Below, piece by piece: positions 12,793 through 22,277 of a stretch of 64,000 bases of DNA (the first letter of the stretch is position 1; each line of letters starts with the position of its first letter). The notes under the pieces were generated by a model. The model searched no databases and had not been told where the DNA came from. It saw nothing but the letters and a program-made list of their open reading frames with translations. The translations under genes and the position numbers were made by a program. The stretch is from Legionella maioricensis (GTDB lineage: Bacteria > Pseudomonadota > Gammaproteobacteria > Legionellales > Legionellaceae), in assembly GCF_023618015.1 (NCBI RefSeq), contig NZ_JAJKBJ010000010.1, positions 1 to 64,000 on the forward strand, read 5' to 3'.

Positions 12793-13896
12793 ATGATGCA
12801 AATTCAACCAGACGAGAATGGCTCAAAACTTAGGAAAATAATCCATATTGATATGGACTGTTTTTACGCAGCCATTGAAATTAGAGATAATCCCCTGTTA
12901 AAGAATAAACCTGTTGCAGTAGGCGGTTCTGCAACTCAACGCGGTGTATTATGCACCTGTAATTATATTGCCCGGGAATATGGGATACATTCGGCCATGC
13001 CGACAGCAATGGCTCATCGTCGCTGTCCTGATTTAGTCGTACTACCAGTAAATATGAATAAATATAAAGAAGTATCTCAATCAATAAATTCTATTTTTCA
13101 CCAATTTACTGATCTGGTAGAACCGCTGTCACTTGATGAAGCCTTTCTTGATGTCTCCCACTCCCTCCATTGTCAGGGGAGCGCTACTCGTATAGCCCAA
13201 GCCATTCAACAAGCAATTTTTAAAGAGCAGGAACTCACTGCATCAGCAGGAGTGGCTCCAAATAAATTTTTAGCGAAAATTGCCAGCGCCTGGAAAAAAC
13301 CGAATGGATTGTTTGTGATAACGCCAGAACAAGTAAGCAGCTTTGTTAAAACGCTCCCAATTAATAAGTTATTTGGCGTTGGCAAAGTGACCTCATTAAA
13401 ATTAAATAAGTTGAATATTTTTACCTGTAATGATTTGTACGATTATTCTTTAGTCTTTTTAACAGAGCATTTCGGAAAGCTCGGTCAACAACTTTATTAT
13501 CAAGCCAGAGGGATTGATAATCGTCCGGTTCAACCTAATCGATTGCGAAAATCATTAAGTGTAGAAAGAACCCTACTACGCGATCTGGTAGAGCCTGATA
13601 AAGCAATTAAAATAATTGAGGAACTTTGTGATGAATTGACCTTGAGAATACAGAAAAGCGCCCCTGATTTATCAATAAAAAATCAATTTATTAAAATCAA
13701 AAATAATGATTTCAAACTGGTCTCCGCAGAAATAAAAAGTACCGAAGTCAACCTCAAACAATATATAGAGCTATTCCAAAAAGCTTATATGAGTCACCCC
13801 AAACCAATCAGACTTCTCGGAGTGGGCGTTCATTTTCATCATCCCTCTATTGAGCAGGATTACTATCAACCATCCTTATTTTCAAATGAGGAATAA
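12793..13896 (+). CDS. dinB: DNA polymerase IV (Y-family translesion polymerase)
   Basis: This is an error-prone lesion-bypass polymerase. The 367-residue protein has the Y-family catalytic motifs IIHIDMDCFYAAIE (first Asp) and SLDEAFLDVS (Asp-Glu pair). It also has the helix-hairpin-helix region KLFGVGKVT and the little-finger domain. The C-terminal tail QPSLFSNEE resembles a beta-clamp-binding motif (QxxLF). Two ATGs lie together at 12793 and 12796, neither with a strong ribosome site, which suggests low expression. Confidence 0.94.
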   Translation: MMQIQPDENGSKLRKIIHIDMDCFYAAIEIRDNPLLKNKPVAVGGSATQRGVLCTCNYIAREYGIHSAMPTAMAHRRCPDLVVLPVNMNKYKEVSQSINSIFHQFTDLVEPLSLDEAFLDVSHSLHCQGSATRIAQAIQQAIFKEQELTASAGVAPNKFLAKIASAWKKPNGLFVITPEQVSSFVKTLPINKLFGVGKVTSLKLNKLNIFTCNDLYDYSLVFLTEHFGKLGQQLYYQARGIDNRPVQPNRLRKSLSVERTLLRDLVEPDKAIKIIEELCDELTLRIQKSAPDLSIKNQFIKIKNNDFKLVSAEIKSTEVNLKQYIELFQKAYMSHPKPIRLLGVGVHFHHPSIEQDYYQPSLFSNEE

Positions 13897-14880
13897 ATGG
13901 GACACTAAGCTTGATAATGCTTCAGTTTCTTTACTCAGCTCTTATTCAACTATCTGTAGTTTAAGTCATTGATTGTCATGAGCCGATATCGATGTTTTTT
14001 GTATCATGGTTAACATATGTCAAAGGGATAAGCAGGGGGAAATCACCCTATTTTATAAGGAATTTGACAGAGTATACACAGACATATCCACAGAAAATGT
14101 GGATAACTAAATAGAATGGGAAATAATAAGAAAAAGCAATAATCCTTATAGAACAAGGGTTCTTATAGAAATTGCAAGAATATTTAGAAATAAATGGGAA
14201 GTGCGCGAATAAAATATCCACAAGGAAAGATGTTAAAATAAACATGGATATTATGCACGTCTATCTTAAACAAAATAATAATGAAAAAACAGTCTTGACT
14301 CGCATTATTTTTATTTGTTTTTTAAACAAATCCCCTCTTTCAAACAATCAGTATCTACTGCAACACCTTGATTTTATTCGATTCGTCCCACTTAAAATAA
14401 CTCCTTTCCAAACAACATATTTAAAAAATATAATTACTCTTTAAAATTGATTTATATCTATTTTATTCTGCTGATAAAAAGGTTGGAGCGTACTTGTCAA
14501 ATAATAAAATTTAAAAATAACAAAACCTACTGAGTTCCTCATCAGTCTCATAAAAAGTTACCCACAAAGGCTGTATATAACATAAATGGTCACTGCCGTG
14601 AAATGATTGAGTTGAGTCGAGTTGAACAATTGATATTACAGGAAATTTTTTGATTTTCTATAACAGTTAAGATAGCATAACCTTTACTATGCTTACCGCT
14701 TAAAATTTTTTATAAGCATTACTATTGATAAATTACCAAGGGACGGGATCGCGCATGAGCTATCCATTAAAAATTAAAAAGTCGTGCACTCTAGCACATC
14801 AGTCTGTAAGTTCTTTCAGACTGATTCTCTTAACCACCCGCTGTTTTTTATGAACCCCTTTAGTATGGCAAGGAGCATTG
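13897..14880. other. About 1 kb AT-rich non-coding region
   Basis: No gene could be supported here. Two frames (14048-14245 minus and 14172-14444 plus) are Asn/Lys/Ile/Phe-rich translations of AT-rich DNA with no ribosome site, and they overlap each other. The region holds a small cluster of DnaA-box-like sites (listed separately) and runs of A and T. A short regulatory RNA is possible but not demonstrated. Confidence 0.5.
14084..14106. promoter_or_regulatory. Inverted pair of DnaA-box-like sites
   Basis: ATATCCACA (14084-14092, one mismatch to TTATCCACA) faces an exact TGTGGATAA (14098-14106) five bases away. Further one-mismatch copies lie at 14214-14222 (ATATCCACA) and 14558-14566 (TTACCCACA). 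Four sites in about 480 bases is more than expected by chance, but AT-rich DNA weakens the inference. Confidence 0.4.
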
Positions 14881-15015
14881 ATGAACAAGAATTCTGTTGT
14901 ACTGCCGTTATCAGCAAGTCTTTTAACCGGTAGTACCCACACAGGTACTATGAGGCCTGTTCTGGCGTTAAACCATTCCTATAATTTTTTATTTAACCTC
15001 ACCTATATCGCATAA
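14881..15015 (+). CDS. Possible small protein with strong ribosome site (44 aa)
   Basis: ATG at 14881 follows AAGGAG at good spacing and opens a 44-codon frame (MNKNSVVLPLSASLL...). It ends at TAA 15013-15015, just inside the ribosome site of the next gene (start 15022). The N-terminus is mildly signal-peptide-like. It could be a short upstream coding sequence coupled to the secreted protein gene, or a remnant of a related gene. No homologue is recognised. Confidence 0.35.
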   Translation: MNKNSVVLPLSASLLTGSTHTGTMRPVLALNHSYNFLFNLTYIA

Positions 15016-15021
15016 GGATAC

Positions 15022-16602
15022 ATGATGAAATTAGCGCGTTTAATGCCACAATTAGGCATGGGTTTCAGTACTTTTTGTTGTTTAATCAGTTCAACGCAAG
15101 CCGGGATTCCTGTATGGAGCTTTACGCCCAATATCAATCATCCCCCTACAGCGACAGTGGCCCCAACCGGCTCTGTTGCGGTACAATATACCGTAAGCAA
15201 TAATTCACGAAGTTCCCACAACTTGGTTATCCTACCACAGACAGGGGTAAGTCAAAACGGCCCATGTGTGCTAGGACCCAAAGGCACTACAACCTCCACC
15301 TGCTTGTTGTCATTAACCATTAGTGGCAGTGCGCTACCTGCAAGCGGACTCTTTGGAGGTCCTACTTTGTGTCAAGTAAATCCTGATGGGGCGCCTAACC
15401 CCAATGAGTGTTATCATCCGCGCAAAGAAGACAGTTTAGCCATTACCGTTATGGCAAATTTAGCACTCAGCGTCAAAGGACTAACCTTAAATGGACAATC
15501 CTCAGGACAATCCCGGGTTATTACCGTCACCAACAGGGGGGATACTCCTACAACCGGATTATCCATTAGTTATCCCACATGGCCAACAGGAACTACGGTA
15601 GACACCACATCCCCCTCCGCGTGCGCCAACGGTACTATTCTACCAGTGGGTGGTTCATGCACGATTACAGTAGTTCCGGGCACCATAGCTACCTCAGGAG
15701 CAGGGAATGCACCATGCACTACAGGAATTGCGCCAATACCAGGAGTGGTCACGGTCACTGCAAATGGTGTAATCTTATCATCAACTACAGTGGAGGTTCT
15801 TGGTTATGGCTGTATTTATCAAGGGGGTTATATTTATGCCATGACAGAAACAGCTAATCCATCAGCAAGCATTAGTGGCACAGTAACGTCTCTTAGCGAT
15901 CAAGCTCCCAGGTATCCTAATGGTATTGATTGGACTTCAAATGGTGGTATAGGCCATGGCATCCCTCCCTTTGACCCCACAGACGTAAGTTATGATCTGA
16001 TTCCTGGAGTTGATGCTGCTTCTACACCCTCAGCACCTTCGCCCACTTTTTCTGCGTTTCAAGCTTTTTTTGCATCAACTTATACTAACCCAGACCCGTT
16101 TACTAGTTCCTCATTTAGTGCATGTCAGGGACTGACCGATGGTCAGTGCAATACACGTAATCTTGTAACTTTCTATAATCAATTCATGACAAATAATACG
16201 CTAGGGAACGGGGGTACTGCTCCATTTACCGCATCCCCTGGGCCAACACCATTATCCTATTACGCGGCAGGATTGTGTAAACAAACGATTAGCGGTTATT
16301 CCGATTGGTACCTTCCCGCGATTTGTGAGATGGGCCCAGCAAACAATGGTTCTGGTTGTGTTGCTGGCACGCAGAACATCATCGATAATTTACCTGATTT
16401 AATTGGCATCATTGGTCCCTCTCCAGACACCTCCTGCGCATGGGGTGCAAACTGCCTAACGGACCGCTACTGGAGCTCTACTGAGGATGCGCTCTTTCAA
16501 CGCGACAACGCATGGAGCGAGATTTTCGACTCCGGCAGCAACATTCAAAGCACCGGGGTTAAGTACTTCATGTGTGGAGTTCGGTGCTCTCGATCCTTTT
16601 AA
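15022..16602 (+). CDS. Secreted protein with C-terminal DUF1566/Lcl-type domain
   Basis: A 526-residue exported protein with a signal peptide ending near SSTQAG. The N-terminal module (PVWSFTPNINHPPTATV, GSVAVQYTVSNNS, two later Cys) is shared with the product of 30074-31528. A beta-rich Ig-like middle region (SVKGLTLNGQSSG, VITVTNRGDTPTTGLSISY) follows. The C-terminus (SGYSDWYLPAICEMG, YWSSTEDALFQRDNAWSEIF, CGVRCSRSF) fits DUF1566, the fold at the end of Legionella collagen-like adhesin Lcl. A cell-surface or secreted adhesin-like role is inference. A hairpin follows the gene. Confidence 0.75.
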   Translation: MMKLARLMPQLGMGFSTFCCLISSTQAGIPVWSFTPNINHPPTATVAPTGSVAVQYTVSNNSRSSHNLVILPQTGVSQNGPCVLGPKGTTTSTCLLSLTISGSALPASGLFGGPTLCQVNPDGAPNPNECYHPRKEDSLAITVMANLALSVKGLTLNGQSSGQSRVITVTNRGDTPTTGLSISYPTWPTGTTVDTTSPSACANGTILPVGGSCTITVVPGTIATSGAGNAPCTTGIAPIPGVVTVTANGVILSSTTVEVLGYGCIYQGGYIYAMTETANPSASISGTVTSLSDQAPRYPNGIDWTSNGGIGHGIPPFDPTDVSYDLIPGVDAASTPSAPSPTFSAFQAFFASTYTNPDPFTSSSFSACQGLTDGQCNTRNLVTFYNQFMTNNTLGNGGTAPFTASPGPTPLSYYAAGLCKQTISGYSDWYLPAICEMGPANNGSGCVAGTQNIIDNLPDLIGIIGPSPDTSCAWGANCLTDRYWSSTEDALFQRDNAWSEIFDSGSNIQSTGVKYFMCGVRCSRSF

Positions 16603-16620
16603 GTAGAATAATTTAAATCC

Positions 16621-16644
16621 TATGGGCATCAGGCGATGCCCATA
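16621..16644 (+). terminator. Hairpin after the DUF1566 gene
   Basis: TATGGGCATC and GATGCCCATA form a perfect 10-bp stem with loop AGGC, 19 bases after the stop codon. There is no T-run directly after it. Confidence 0.5.
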
Positions 16645-16823
16645 CCATAGACTTTATGGGTTTATCTTTGGCCTTGTTTCAATCTATTGTGCCCTCTTAC
16701 ATTGTGTTAACGAGGGCTATAACTACCAATTTTTTTTACTCAGTGAATATTTCAATTGACAGAGCCTTGATGAATGCAATAGCTTTACTCCCATCGAAAT
16801 AAGCGTTTTGTAAAGGACTATGC

Positions 16824-17909
16824 ATGAACCCTCTATTTATTGATTCTGATATTGAAAAAGCATCAACCATTGCTTCCGAATTTTATACCTCGCCAGATTG
16901 GTTTGAACGAAGCAAAGAAAAAATTTTCGCAACCACCTGGCAATTTTGTCTTGGAACCGAGGACATTCAACAGCCCTCGTCCATGGTCCCCTTCACTTTG
17001 CTTCCTGAACTATTAGATGAGCCGCTCTTATTTGTCAGGGATGAACAAGCCACATTACGTTGCGTGAGCAATGTCTGTACACACCGAGGAAACATTCTGG
17101 TCGATGCGCCTTGCAGCTCCCAAAAAATTAAATGCCGTTATCACGGGCGGCGGTTTTCACTTTGTGGCGATATGTTACATATGCCCGAATTCGATAAAAC
17201 TAAAAACTTTCCTACGCCTAAAGATAATCTGGCTCAGATCCCTATGGGTATTTTAGAACCATTTATTTTTACTTCCTTATCTCCCACAGTTCCTTTTTAC
17301 GAAGTGATTTGTGATATAAAAGAGCGTTTATTCTGGTTACCTATGGATAAAATGCGTTTCGATAAACAACGCTCCCGCGATTATCTGGTGAAAGCCCATT
17401 GGGCCCTCTATTGTGAGAACTATTTGGAAGCTTTGCATATTCCTTTCGTGCATCCCTCATTAAGGCAATTAATAGACTGCACCACGTATACCACCGAACT
17501 CTATCGCTTCTGTAATTTACAATTGGCCTTAGCAAGTCCTGGAGAAGCAAGTTTCACTATTCCCAAAGAATCTCAAGACTATGGAAAAAACGTGGCTGCT
17601 TACTACTATTGGATTTTCCCTAACACCATGCTGAATTTTTATCCATGGGGATGTTCAGTCAATGTGGTTAAGCCCTTAGCCCCTGATTTAACACAAGTTT
17701 CATTTTTAACCTTTGTCTTTGATGAAAGTAAATTAGGTCAAGGAGCTGGGGGTGATTTAGATCAGGTCGAGCGTGAAGATGAAGCAGTGGTGGAAGCAGT
17801 ACAAAAAGGAATACGCTCACGCTTTTATGATACAGGCCGCTTTTCACCGACTAAGGAACAGGGAACTCATCACTTCCAGCGCTTGCTGTGTGAATTTTTT
17901 AATGCCTAA
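16824..17909 (+). CDS. Rieske non-heme iron oxygenase, large subunit
   Basis: A 361-residue aromatic-ring-hydroxylating-type oxygenase alpha subunit. The Rieske [2Fe-2S] ligands are CTHRGN (about residue 84) and CRYHG (about 103). The mononuclear iron site is CENYLEALHIPFVHP (two His near 204-209), with a later acidic ligand likely. The Y-C-E-N-Y-x-E arrangement and the ending EQGTHHFQRLL resemble the carnitine/choline monooxygenase (CntA/CMO-like) branch, but the substrate cannot be fixed from sequence. The start follows AAAGGA. It is followed 32 bases later by an amino-acid permease gene, so a small uptake-and-oxidation unit is plausible. No reductase gene is adjacent. Confidence 0.85.
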   Translation: MNPLFIDSDIEKASTIASEFYTSPDWFERSKEKIFATTWQFCLGTEDIQQPSSMVPFTLLPELLDEPLLFVRDEQATLRCVSNVCTHRGNILVDAPCSSQKIKCRYHGRRFSLCGDMLHMPEFDKTKNFPTPKDNLAQIPMGILEPFIFTSLSPTVPFYEVICDIKERLFWLPMDKMRFDKQRSRDYLVKAHWALYCENYLEALHIPFVHPSLRQLIDCTTYTTELYRFCNLQLALASPGEASFTIPKESQDYGKNVAAYYYWIFPNTMLNFYPWGCSVNVVKPLAPDLTQVSFLTFVFDESKLGQGAGGDLDQVEREDEAVVEAVQKGIRSRFYDTGRFSPTKEQGTHHFQRLLCEFFNA

Positions 17910-17941
17910 GAAGCCTATATAATCAATTTTAGGATGATTAA

Positions 17942-19372
17942 ATGGACGCATCACCCCCTACGGATAAACTTCATAAAAATTTGGATGGCCGCCTCTTGGG
18001 AATGATTACCCTAGGAGGCTCAATAGGAACGGGGATATTCCTGGCAAGTGGCAGTGTCCTTTTCAGAGCAGGACCTGGCGGAACATTGATAGCCTATTTA
18101 TTGATGGGAATTATGATTTATTTTTTAATGACCAGCTTAGGCGAAATGGCTGCATTTATGCCCTCTTCAGGTTCCTTCTATCAATATGCAGCTCAGTTTG
18201 TTGATCCATCATTAGGCTACGCATTAGGCTGGAATTATTGGTATAGCTGGGCAATAACTATAGCAGCGGAAATAGCTGCTTCGTCTCTACTCATGCAATT
18301 CTGGTTTCCTAATACTCCTGCATGGCTTTGGTCTGGGGCTTTTTTATTATTTATAGTAGCATTTAATGCCATATCCACTAAAGTATTCGGTGAAATTGAA
18401 TATTGGCTTTCATTGATTAAAATCAGTGTCATTGGATTGTTCATCATTATAGGTTTTGCAATGATATGCGGCTTTACCTCCCATCATTCGGTAGGGTTTT
18501 CTAATTGGCGTATAGGTGATGCTCCATTTCATGACGGCTGGTTTGGTATCTTTAGCGCGGTAATCCTAGCTGGTTTTTCTTTTCAAGGAACAGAACTCAT
18601 CGGTATAGCCGCCGGAGAAAGCAAAAATCCTCAGAAAAATGTACCTAAAGTTATTAAACTGGTATTTTGGAGAATTTTTTTATTCTTTATTCTTTCTTTA
18701 CTGGTGATTAGCTTCTTAGTCCCCTATACCTCGGCGCAAAACATCGATCAAGATGTCATGATGAGTCCATTCACACAGGCTTTTGCTGTATTTGATCATA
18801 AACGTGCCGCTTTCATGATGAATGCGGTTATTTTAATAGCTATATTATCAACGGCTAATTCCGGCATGTATGTCGCAAGTCGCATGCTTTGGTTTTTAGC
18901 AAAAGAGAAACATATTCCCTCATTATTCTCCAGAGTCACCAGAAAAGGGATACCTATACACGCATTAATAGCCACAGCAAGCATCTCATTACTGGCTTTT
19001 TTGTCTTTTCTATTTGGTCATGATTCTATCTATTTATGGTTAGTAAACGCTGGAGGATTGTCCGGATTTATTGCATGGATGGGTATTGCCATCAGCCATT
19101 ATCGGTTTCGTAAAGCATACATTCATCAAGGAAAAGATCTAACTCAGCTTCCTTATTTAGCCAAAGGTTATCCTTATGTCCCATTGGGAATATTTTTCTT
19201 ATGCATCCTGATTATCGCCAGCCATAATGTCATCGCTTTTATGCATCATGACATCAACTGGCAAGAACTCATTATTTCTTATATAGGATTGCCATTATTT
19301 CTCTTGGTTTGGTTTAGTAATAAATGGATAAATAAAACCAAAATAATCCATTTAAGCCAATGTAACTTTTAA
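17942..19372 (+). CDS. Amino-acid permease (APC superfamily, LysP/GabP-like)
   Basis: A 476-residue inner-membrane protein with about 12 hydrophobic segments. The first helix has the APC hallmark MITLGGSIGTGIFLASG, and the following segment has SLGEMAAFMPSSGSF. FSFQGTELIGIAAGESKNP is typical of the amino-acid transporter (AAT) branch. The start follows AGGA at 7 bases. It lies directly downstream of the Rieske oxygenase in the same direction. Substrate is unknown; lysine or other amino acids are possible. Confidence 0.88.
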   Translation: MDASPPTDKLHKNLDGRLLGMITLGGSIGTGIFLASGSVLFRAGPGGTLIAYLLMGIMIYFLMTSLGEMAAFMPSSGSFYQYAAQFVDPSLGYALGWNYWYSWAITIAAEIAASSLLMQFWFPNTPAWLWSGAFLLFIVAFNAISTKVFGEIEYWLSLIKISVIGLFIIIGFAMICGFTSHHSVGFSNWRIGDAPFHDGWFGIFSAVILAGFSFQGTELIGIAAGESKNPQKNVPKVIKLVFWRIFLFFILSLLVISFLVPYTSAQNIDQDVMMSPFTQAFAVFDHKRAAFMMNAVILIAILSTANSGMYVASRMLWFLAKEKHIPSLFSRVTRKGIPIHALIATASISLLAFLSFLFGHDSIYLWLVNAGGLSGFIAWMGIAISHYRFRKAYIHQGKDLTQLPYLAKGYPYVPLGIFFLCILIIASHNVIAFMHHDINWQELIISYIGLPLFLLVWFSNKWINKTKIIHLSQCNF

Positions 19373-19476
19373 TGCGTGCTAACATTTTTATGAAACGGTA
19401 TTTGATTCTCTAAGGTGTTCAATGCTATTTATTTAATGATCGTTTATAACCTATTTTTCACAGGCGAAGATACAAA

Positions 19477-20844
19477 ATGGACTTGTTTCGTAAAAAAGAT
19501 ATCCAAACAGAAAAATCAGCAGTCCTCTTACGATGTTTATCGGCATTTGATCTTACCTTATTAGGGATAGGTGCCATTATTGGCGCAGGTATTTTTGTTA
19601 TCACCGGCGTAGTTGCCGCGACAGATGCCGGTCCTGCAATCGTCTTATCGTATATCATCACCGGTTTTGCCTGTCTTTTTACGGCCCTCTCCTATGCGGA
19701 ATTAGCTACGTCTATTGGGGGTTGCGGTAGCGCCTATGGTTATGCTTATGTTGGCTTTGGAGAATTGATTGCCTGGATAATTGGTTGGGACTTGTTGCTG
19801 GAATACTCCATTTCCATTGCTGCTGTAGCCGTGGGATGGAGTAGTTATTTCAATAGTCTGCTATTGTCCTTGAATATTGAAATTCCTAAGTTACTTCTCC
19901 AAGGCCCTGGTACAGGTGGCATAATAAATAGCTTAGCATTAATCATCATTGGCTTATTAGCTTTAATGCTCATTGGTGGTGCAAAAATCAGTACACGCTT
20001 CAACAATATCATTGTCTGTATCAAGTTATCTGTTATTTTATTATTTATAATCATCGCTGCAACTCACGTGGAAACCAAAAACTGGGTTCCGTTCATGCCC
20101 TTTGGATGGGCAGGTATCGCGAAAGGAGCTTCATTGATTTTTTTCGCCTATATTGGATTTGATGCTGTCTCTACAACAGCTGAAGAAGTCATCAATCCCC
20201 AACGTGACTTACCCATTGGCATTATTGGTTCTCTATTCATTGCAACCATTCTTTATATTGTTGTCTCGGGTCTTCTTACAGGCATTGTCTCTTATAAACT
20301 ACTCAATGTTGCCTCCCCCATTAGTTATGCGCTTATTCTCATAGGCTATAAAACTGCAGCGAGTATTATAAGTATTGGAGCAATAGCAGGTCTTACTACT
20401 GTGATGCTGGTGTTGTTTTATGGTTTAAGTCGAATTTTTTTCGCAATGGCAAGAGATGGTTTATTACCCGACTATTTTGCTGCTCTCCATGAAAAAACCC
20501 AAACCCCTGCCCGGATTATCTTATTTTGTGCCCTATTAATTGGTTTTGTTGCCGCCCTTGTCCCTATGGGTACCTTAGCAGAATTAGTTAATATAGGAAC
20601 GCTTGTCGCCTTTGCCATGGTTTGTAGCGGTGTTCTCATTCTACATTACACGAAACCGGATTTACCTCGGCCGTTTAAAACACCTTGTATGCCTTATGTT
20701 CCGATCTTGGGAATACTAAGCTGTCTCTATCTTATTATTAATTTGCCTTGGTTCACTATTTTCCGATTTATCGTTTGGTTTGTCATCGGTATGTTCATTT
20801 ATTGTATTTTTGGTTATAAGCACAGCATGTTAGGCAAAACCTAA
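19477..20844 (+). CDS. Amino-acid permease (APC superfamily, cationic amino-acid transporter-like)
   Basis: A 455-residue protein with about 12 transmembrane segments. LTLLGIGAIIGAGIFVITG in helix 1 and FFAYIGFDAVSTTAEEVINPQRDLPIGI in helices 6-7 place it in the CAT/YfnA-like branch. It is a different subfamily from the permease 104 bases upstream. The C-terminus (KPDLPRPFKTPCMPYVPILG) is also typical of CAT-type carriers. The stop codon lies inside a strong terminator hairpin. The precise substrate is not deducible. Confidence 0.88.
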   Translation: MDLFRKKDIQTEKSAVLLRCLSAFDLTLLGIGAIIGAGIFVITGVVAATDAGPAIVLSYIITGFACLFTALSYAELATSIGGCGSAYGYAYVGFGELIAWIIGWDLLLEYSISIAAVAVGWSSYFNSLLLSLNIEIPKLLLQGPGTGGIINSLALIIIGLLALMLIGGAKISTRFNNIIVCIKLSVILLFIIIAATHVETKNWVPFMPFGWAGIAKGASLIFFAYIGFDAVSTTAEEVINPQRDLPIGIIGSLFIATILYIVVSGLLTGIVSYKLLNVASPISYALILIGYKTAASIISIGAIAGLTTVMLVLFYGLSRIFFAMARDGLLPDYFAALHEKTQTPARIILFCALLIGFVAALVPMGTLAELVNIGTLVAFAMVCSGVLILHYTKPDLPRPFKTPCMPYVPILGILSCLYLIINLPWFTIFRFIVWFVIGMFIYCIFGYKHSMLGKT

Positions 20845-20850
20845 CATGCT
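20824..20850 (+). terminator. Terminator hairpin overlapping the permease stop codon
   Basis: AGCATGTTAGG and CCTAACATGCT form a perfect 11-bp stem with loop CAAAA, followed by TTTATT. The permease TAA (20842-20844) is in the right arm. It can serve both convergent genes. Confidence 0.8.
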
Positions 20851-20858
20851 TTATTCTA

Positions 20859-21215
20859 TTAATGGGTTCTGTCTGAAGGAAGTGATTGATAATAACTATT
20901 AATTGTTGAGATCCAGGTGGGATTAGTCATATCAGGCCAATGATCTTTGTCAAATCCGGGAGATAATTTTAGCCTTTCTTTATCAATGGGAAGAACAAAG
21001 CAATCTTTCATCGCATTATAAGAAAAAGCAGACCAAGGCAAAGCAAATAATTTATCCCCCATACCGAGGAAGCCCCCATAGGATAAAACCACATATGCGA
21101 CTCTTCCTTCAACTTTATCTAACATTAAGGCTTCAATTTTACCTAAACTCTCATTTTGAGTATTTCTGACCTCGACGCCAATAACGTCTTCAGTATTTAT
21201 AATGTGTCTTTTCAT
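20859..21215 (-). CDS. PRC-barrel domain protein
   Basis: A 118-residue soluble protein. The PRC-barrel signature is clear: INTEDVIGVEVRNTQNESLGKIEALMLDKVEGRVAYVVLSYGG, then LFALPWSAFSY. This fold occurs in RimM and photosynthetic reaction-centre H subunits, and as stand-alone stress-related proteins. A specific role is unknown. The ATG follows AGGAG at 6 bases. It is convergent with the upstream permease. Confidence 0.85.
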   Translation of the reverse strand: MKRHIINTEDVIGVEVRNTQNESLGKIEALMLDKVEGRVAYVVLSYGGFLGMGDKLFALPWSAFSYNAMKDCFVLPIDKERLKLSPGFDKDHWPDMTNPTWISTINSYYQSLPSDRTH

Positions 21216-21635
21216 TTTTCTCTCCTTTAAATGTAAATATCCTTTAGTTGATGTCAGTTAAATTAATTTGTTTATCAGGGCTAAAGAATATAAAGGACAA
21301 CCATTGCCCAAAAAACGCAAATATTGAAAGTCAGTTAAAAAATGATTTTTAAACACGTCTTGGTGAAAAACCACTTTAGTAACTGTTTCTAATTATAGCC
21401 AATAACCAATTTCAATTCAAAATATAACCAAAATGAGACAATAACAAACAAATAAAAATGAAGCATTTTGTTCGAATCTCCCTCCATCAGACTGGAAAAG
21501 CAATTGTCGAATAGGATAATGGTTTTTCTTATAAATTTACTGTTTGCCTTAGTTTTGGCTTAAACCACCTTATATTGACAAATAAAATTTAACTACTAGG
21601 CTTATTATTGTGCAAAGCACCATAAGGAGATGATG
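21216..21635. other. Intergenic region between PRC-barrel and phasin genes
   Basis: About 420 bases of AT-rich DNA between divergent genes, so both promoters should be here. A TTGACA at 21575-21580 is a candidate -35 element for the phasin gene, but no convincing -10 lies at the right distance. Nothing else was recognised. Confidence 0.4.
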
Positions 21636-22205
21636 ATGCCAAATCAATACACGCAGTACCAAAATATGAATGCCTTAGAAAAACCATTTCGTCAATTACT
21701 CGATTTAAATGTGAAAACAATGCAAAGTTTTAGTTATATCAAACCTAATGAATTGTTAAATTCTAATAGACCTGAACTAGTCTTAGAAAAAAATATGGAA
21801 GTAATGATTGAAAATGGACACAAAGCATTGGATTACGTGCAAGATATGTTTGATATTATGGAAAATCATTGGCTTAATATGTCCCGTCAAATGATGAGAC
21901 AGTCACAAGAAACCATCAGTCAAACTCAAAGAGCTGCGCAGAATAATATGAATGATCTAAGAAAAGCCGGTACTCGGGTAGCTAATAGTGTGACGGGACA
22001 TTTAAAAGAAAGCACGAAACAACGCTCTAAATCGGCCCACCCAGCTACAAAACATAGTAAAAATAAAGCAACAGGCTCCCCAAATGCATCCCACAGAGTG
22101 AGTACTCATTCGACACAGGCAAGCTCTGCAAACAGATCTTCCTCATCAAGAAAAACTGGAACGAATACACGCCTGAATACAAACGCAGATCAAAGAAGTC
22201 AGTAA
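21636..22205 (+). CDS. Phasin-family protein
   Basis: Phasins coat polyhydroxyalkanoate granules. Residues 1-110 are amphipathic helices in the phasin pattern (FRQLLDLNVKTMQSFSYIK, then MMRQSQETISQTQRAAQNNM). The last 75 residues are a basic Ser/Thr/Lys/Asn-rich tail without predicted structure. Such tails can bind nucleic acid, but that is inference. Three consecutive ATGs start the frame (21630, 21633, 21636). The third has the best spacing from AAGGAG. Legionella stores polyhydroxybutyrate, which fits. Confidence 0.8.
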   Translation: MPNQYTQYQNMNALEKPFRQLLDLNVKTMQSFSYIKPNELLNSNRPELVLEKNMEVMIENGHKALDYVQDMFDIMENHWLNMSRQMMRQSQETISQTQRAAQNNMNDLRKAGTRVANSVTGHLKESTKQRSKSAHPATKHSKNKATGSPNASHRVSTHSTQASSANRSSSSRKTGTNTRLNTNADQRSQ

Positions 22206-22220
22206 TAAAAAATTTGAAAA

Positions 22221-22262
22221 AGGAGCTCATCAGGTTATGAACGCATACCTGATGAGTCTCCT
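22221..22262. terminator. Bidirectional hairpin between convergent genes
   Basis: AGGAGCTCATCAGGT pairs with ACCTGATGAG-T-CTCCT (one bulged base) between the phasin gene and the convergent phospholipase-like gene. Confidence 0.6.
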
Positions 22263-22277
22263 ACTCAATCATCGTCG

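Noticed and set aside
14172-14444. 90-codon frame in the AT-rich gap
   Set aside because: It lacks a ribosome site, overlaps an opposite frame and has composition expected of non-coding AT-rich DNA.
14041-14570. Chromosomal origin oriC
   Set aside because: DnaA-box-like sites exist, but neither dnaA, dnaN, gyrB, gidA nor AT-rich 13-mers were found nearby.
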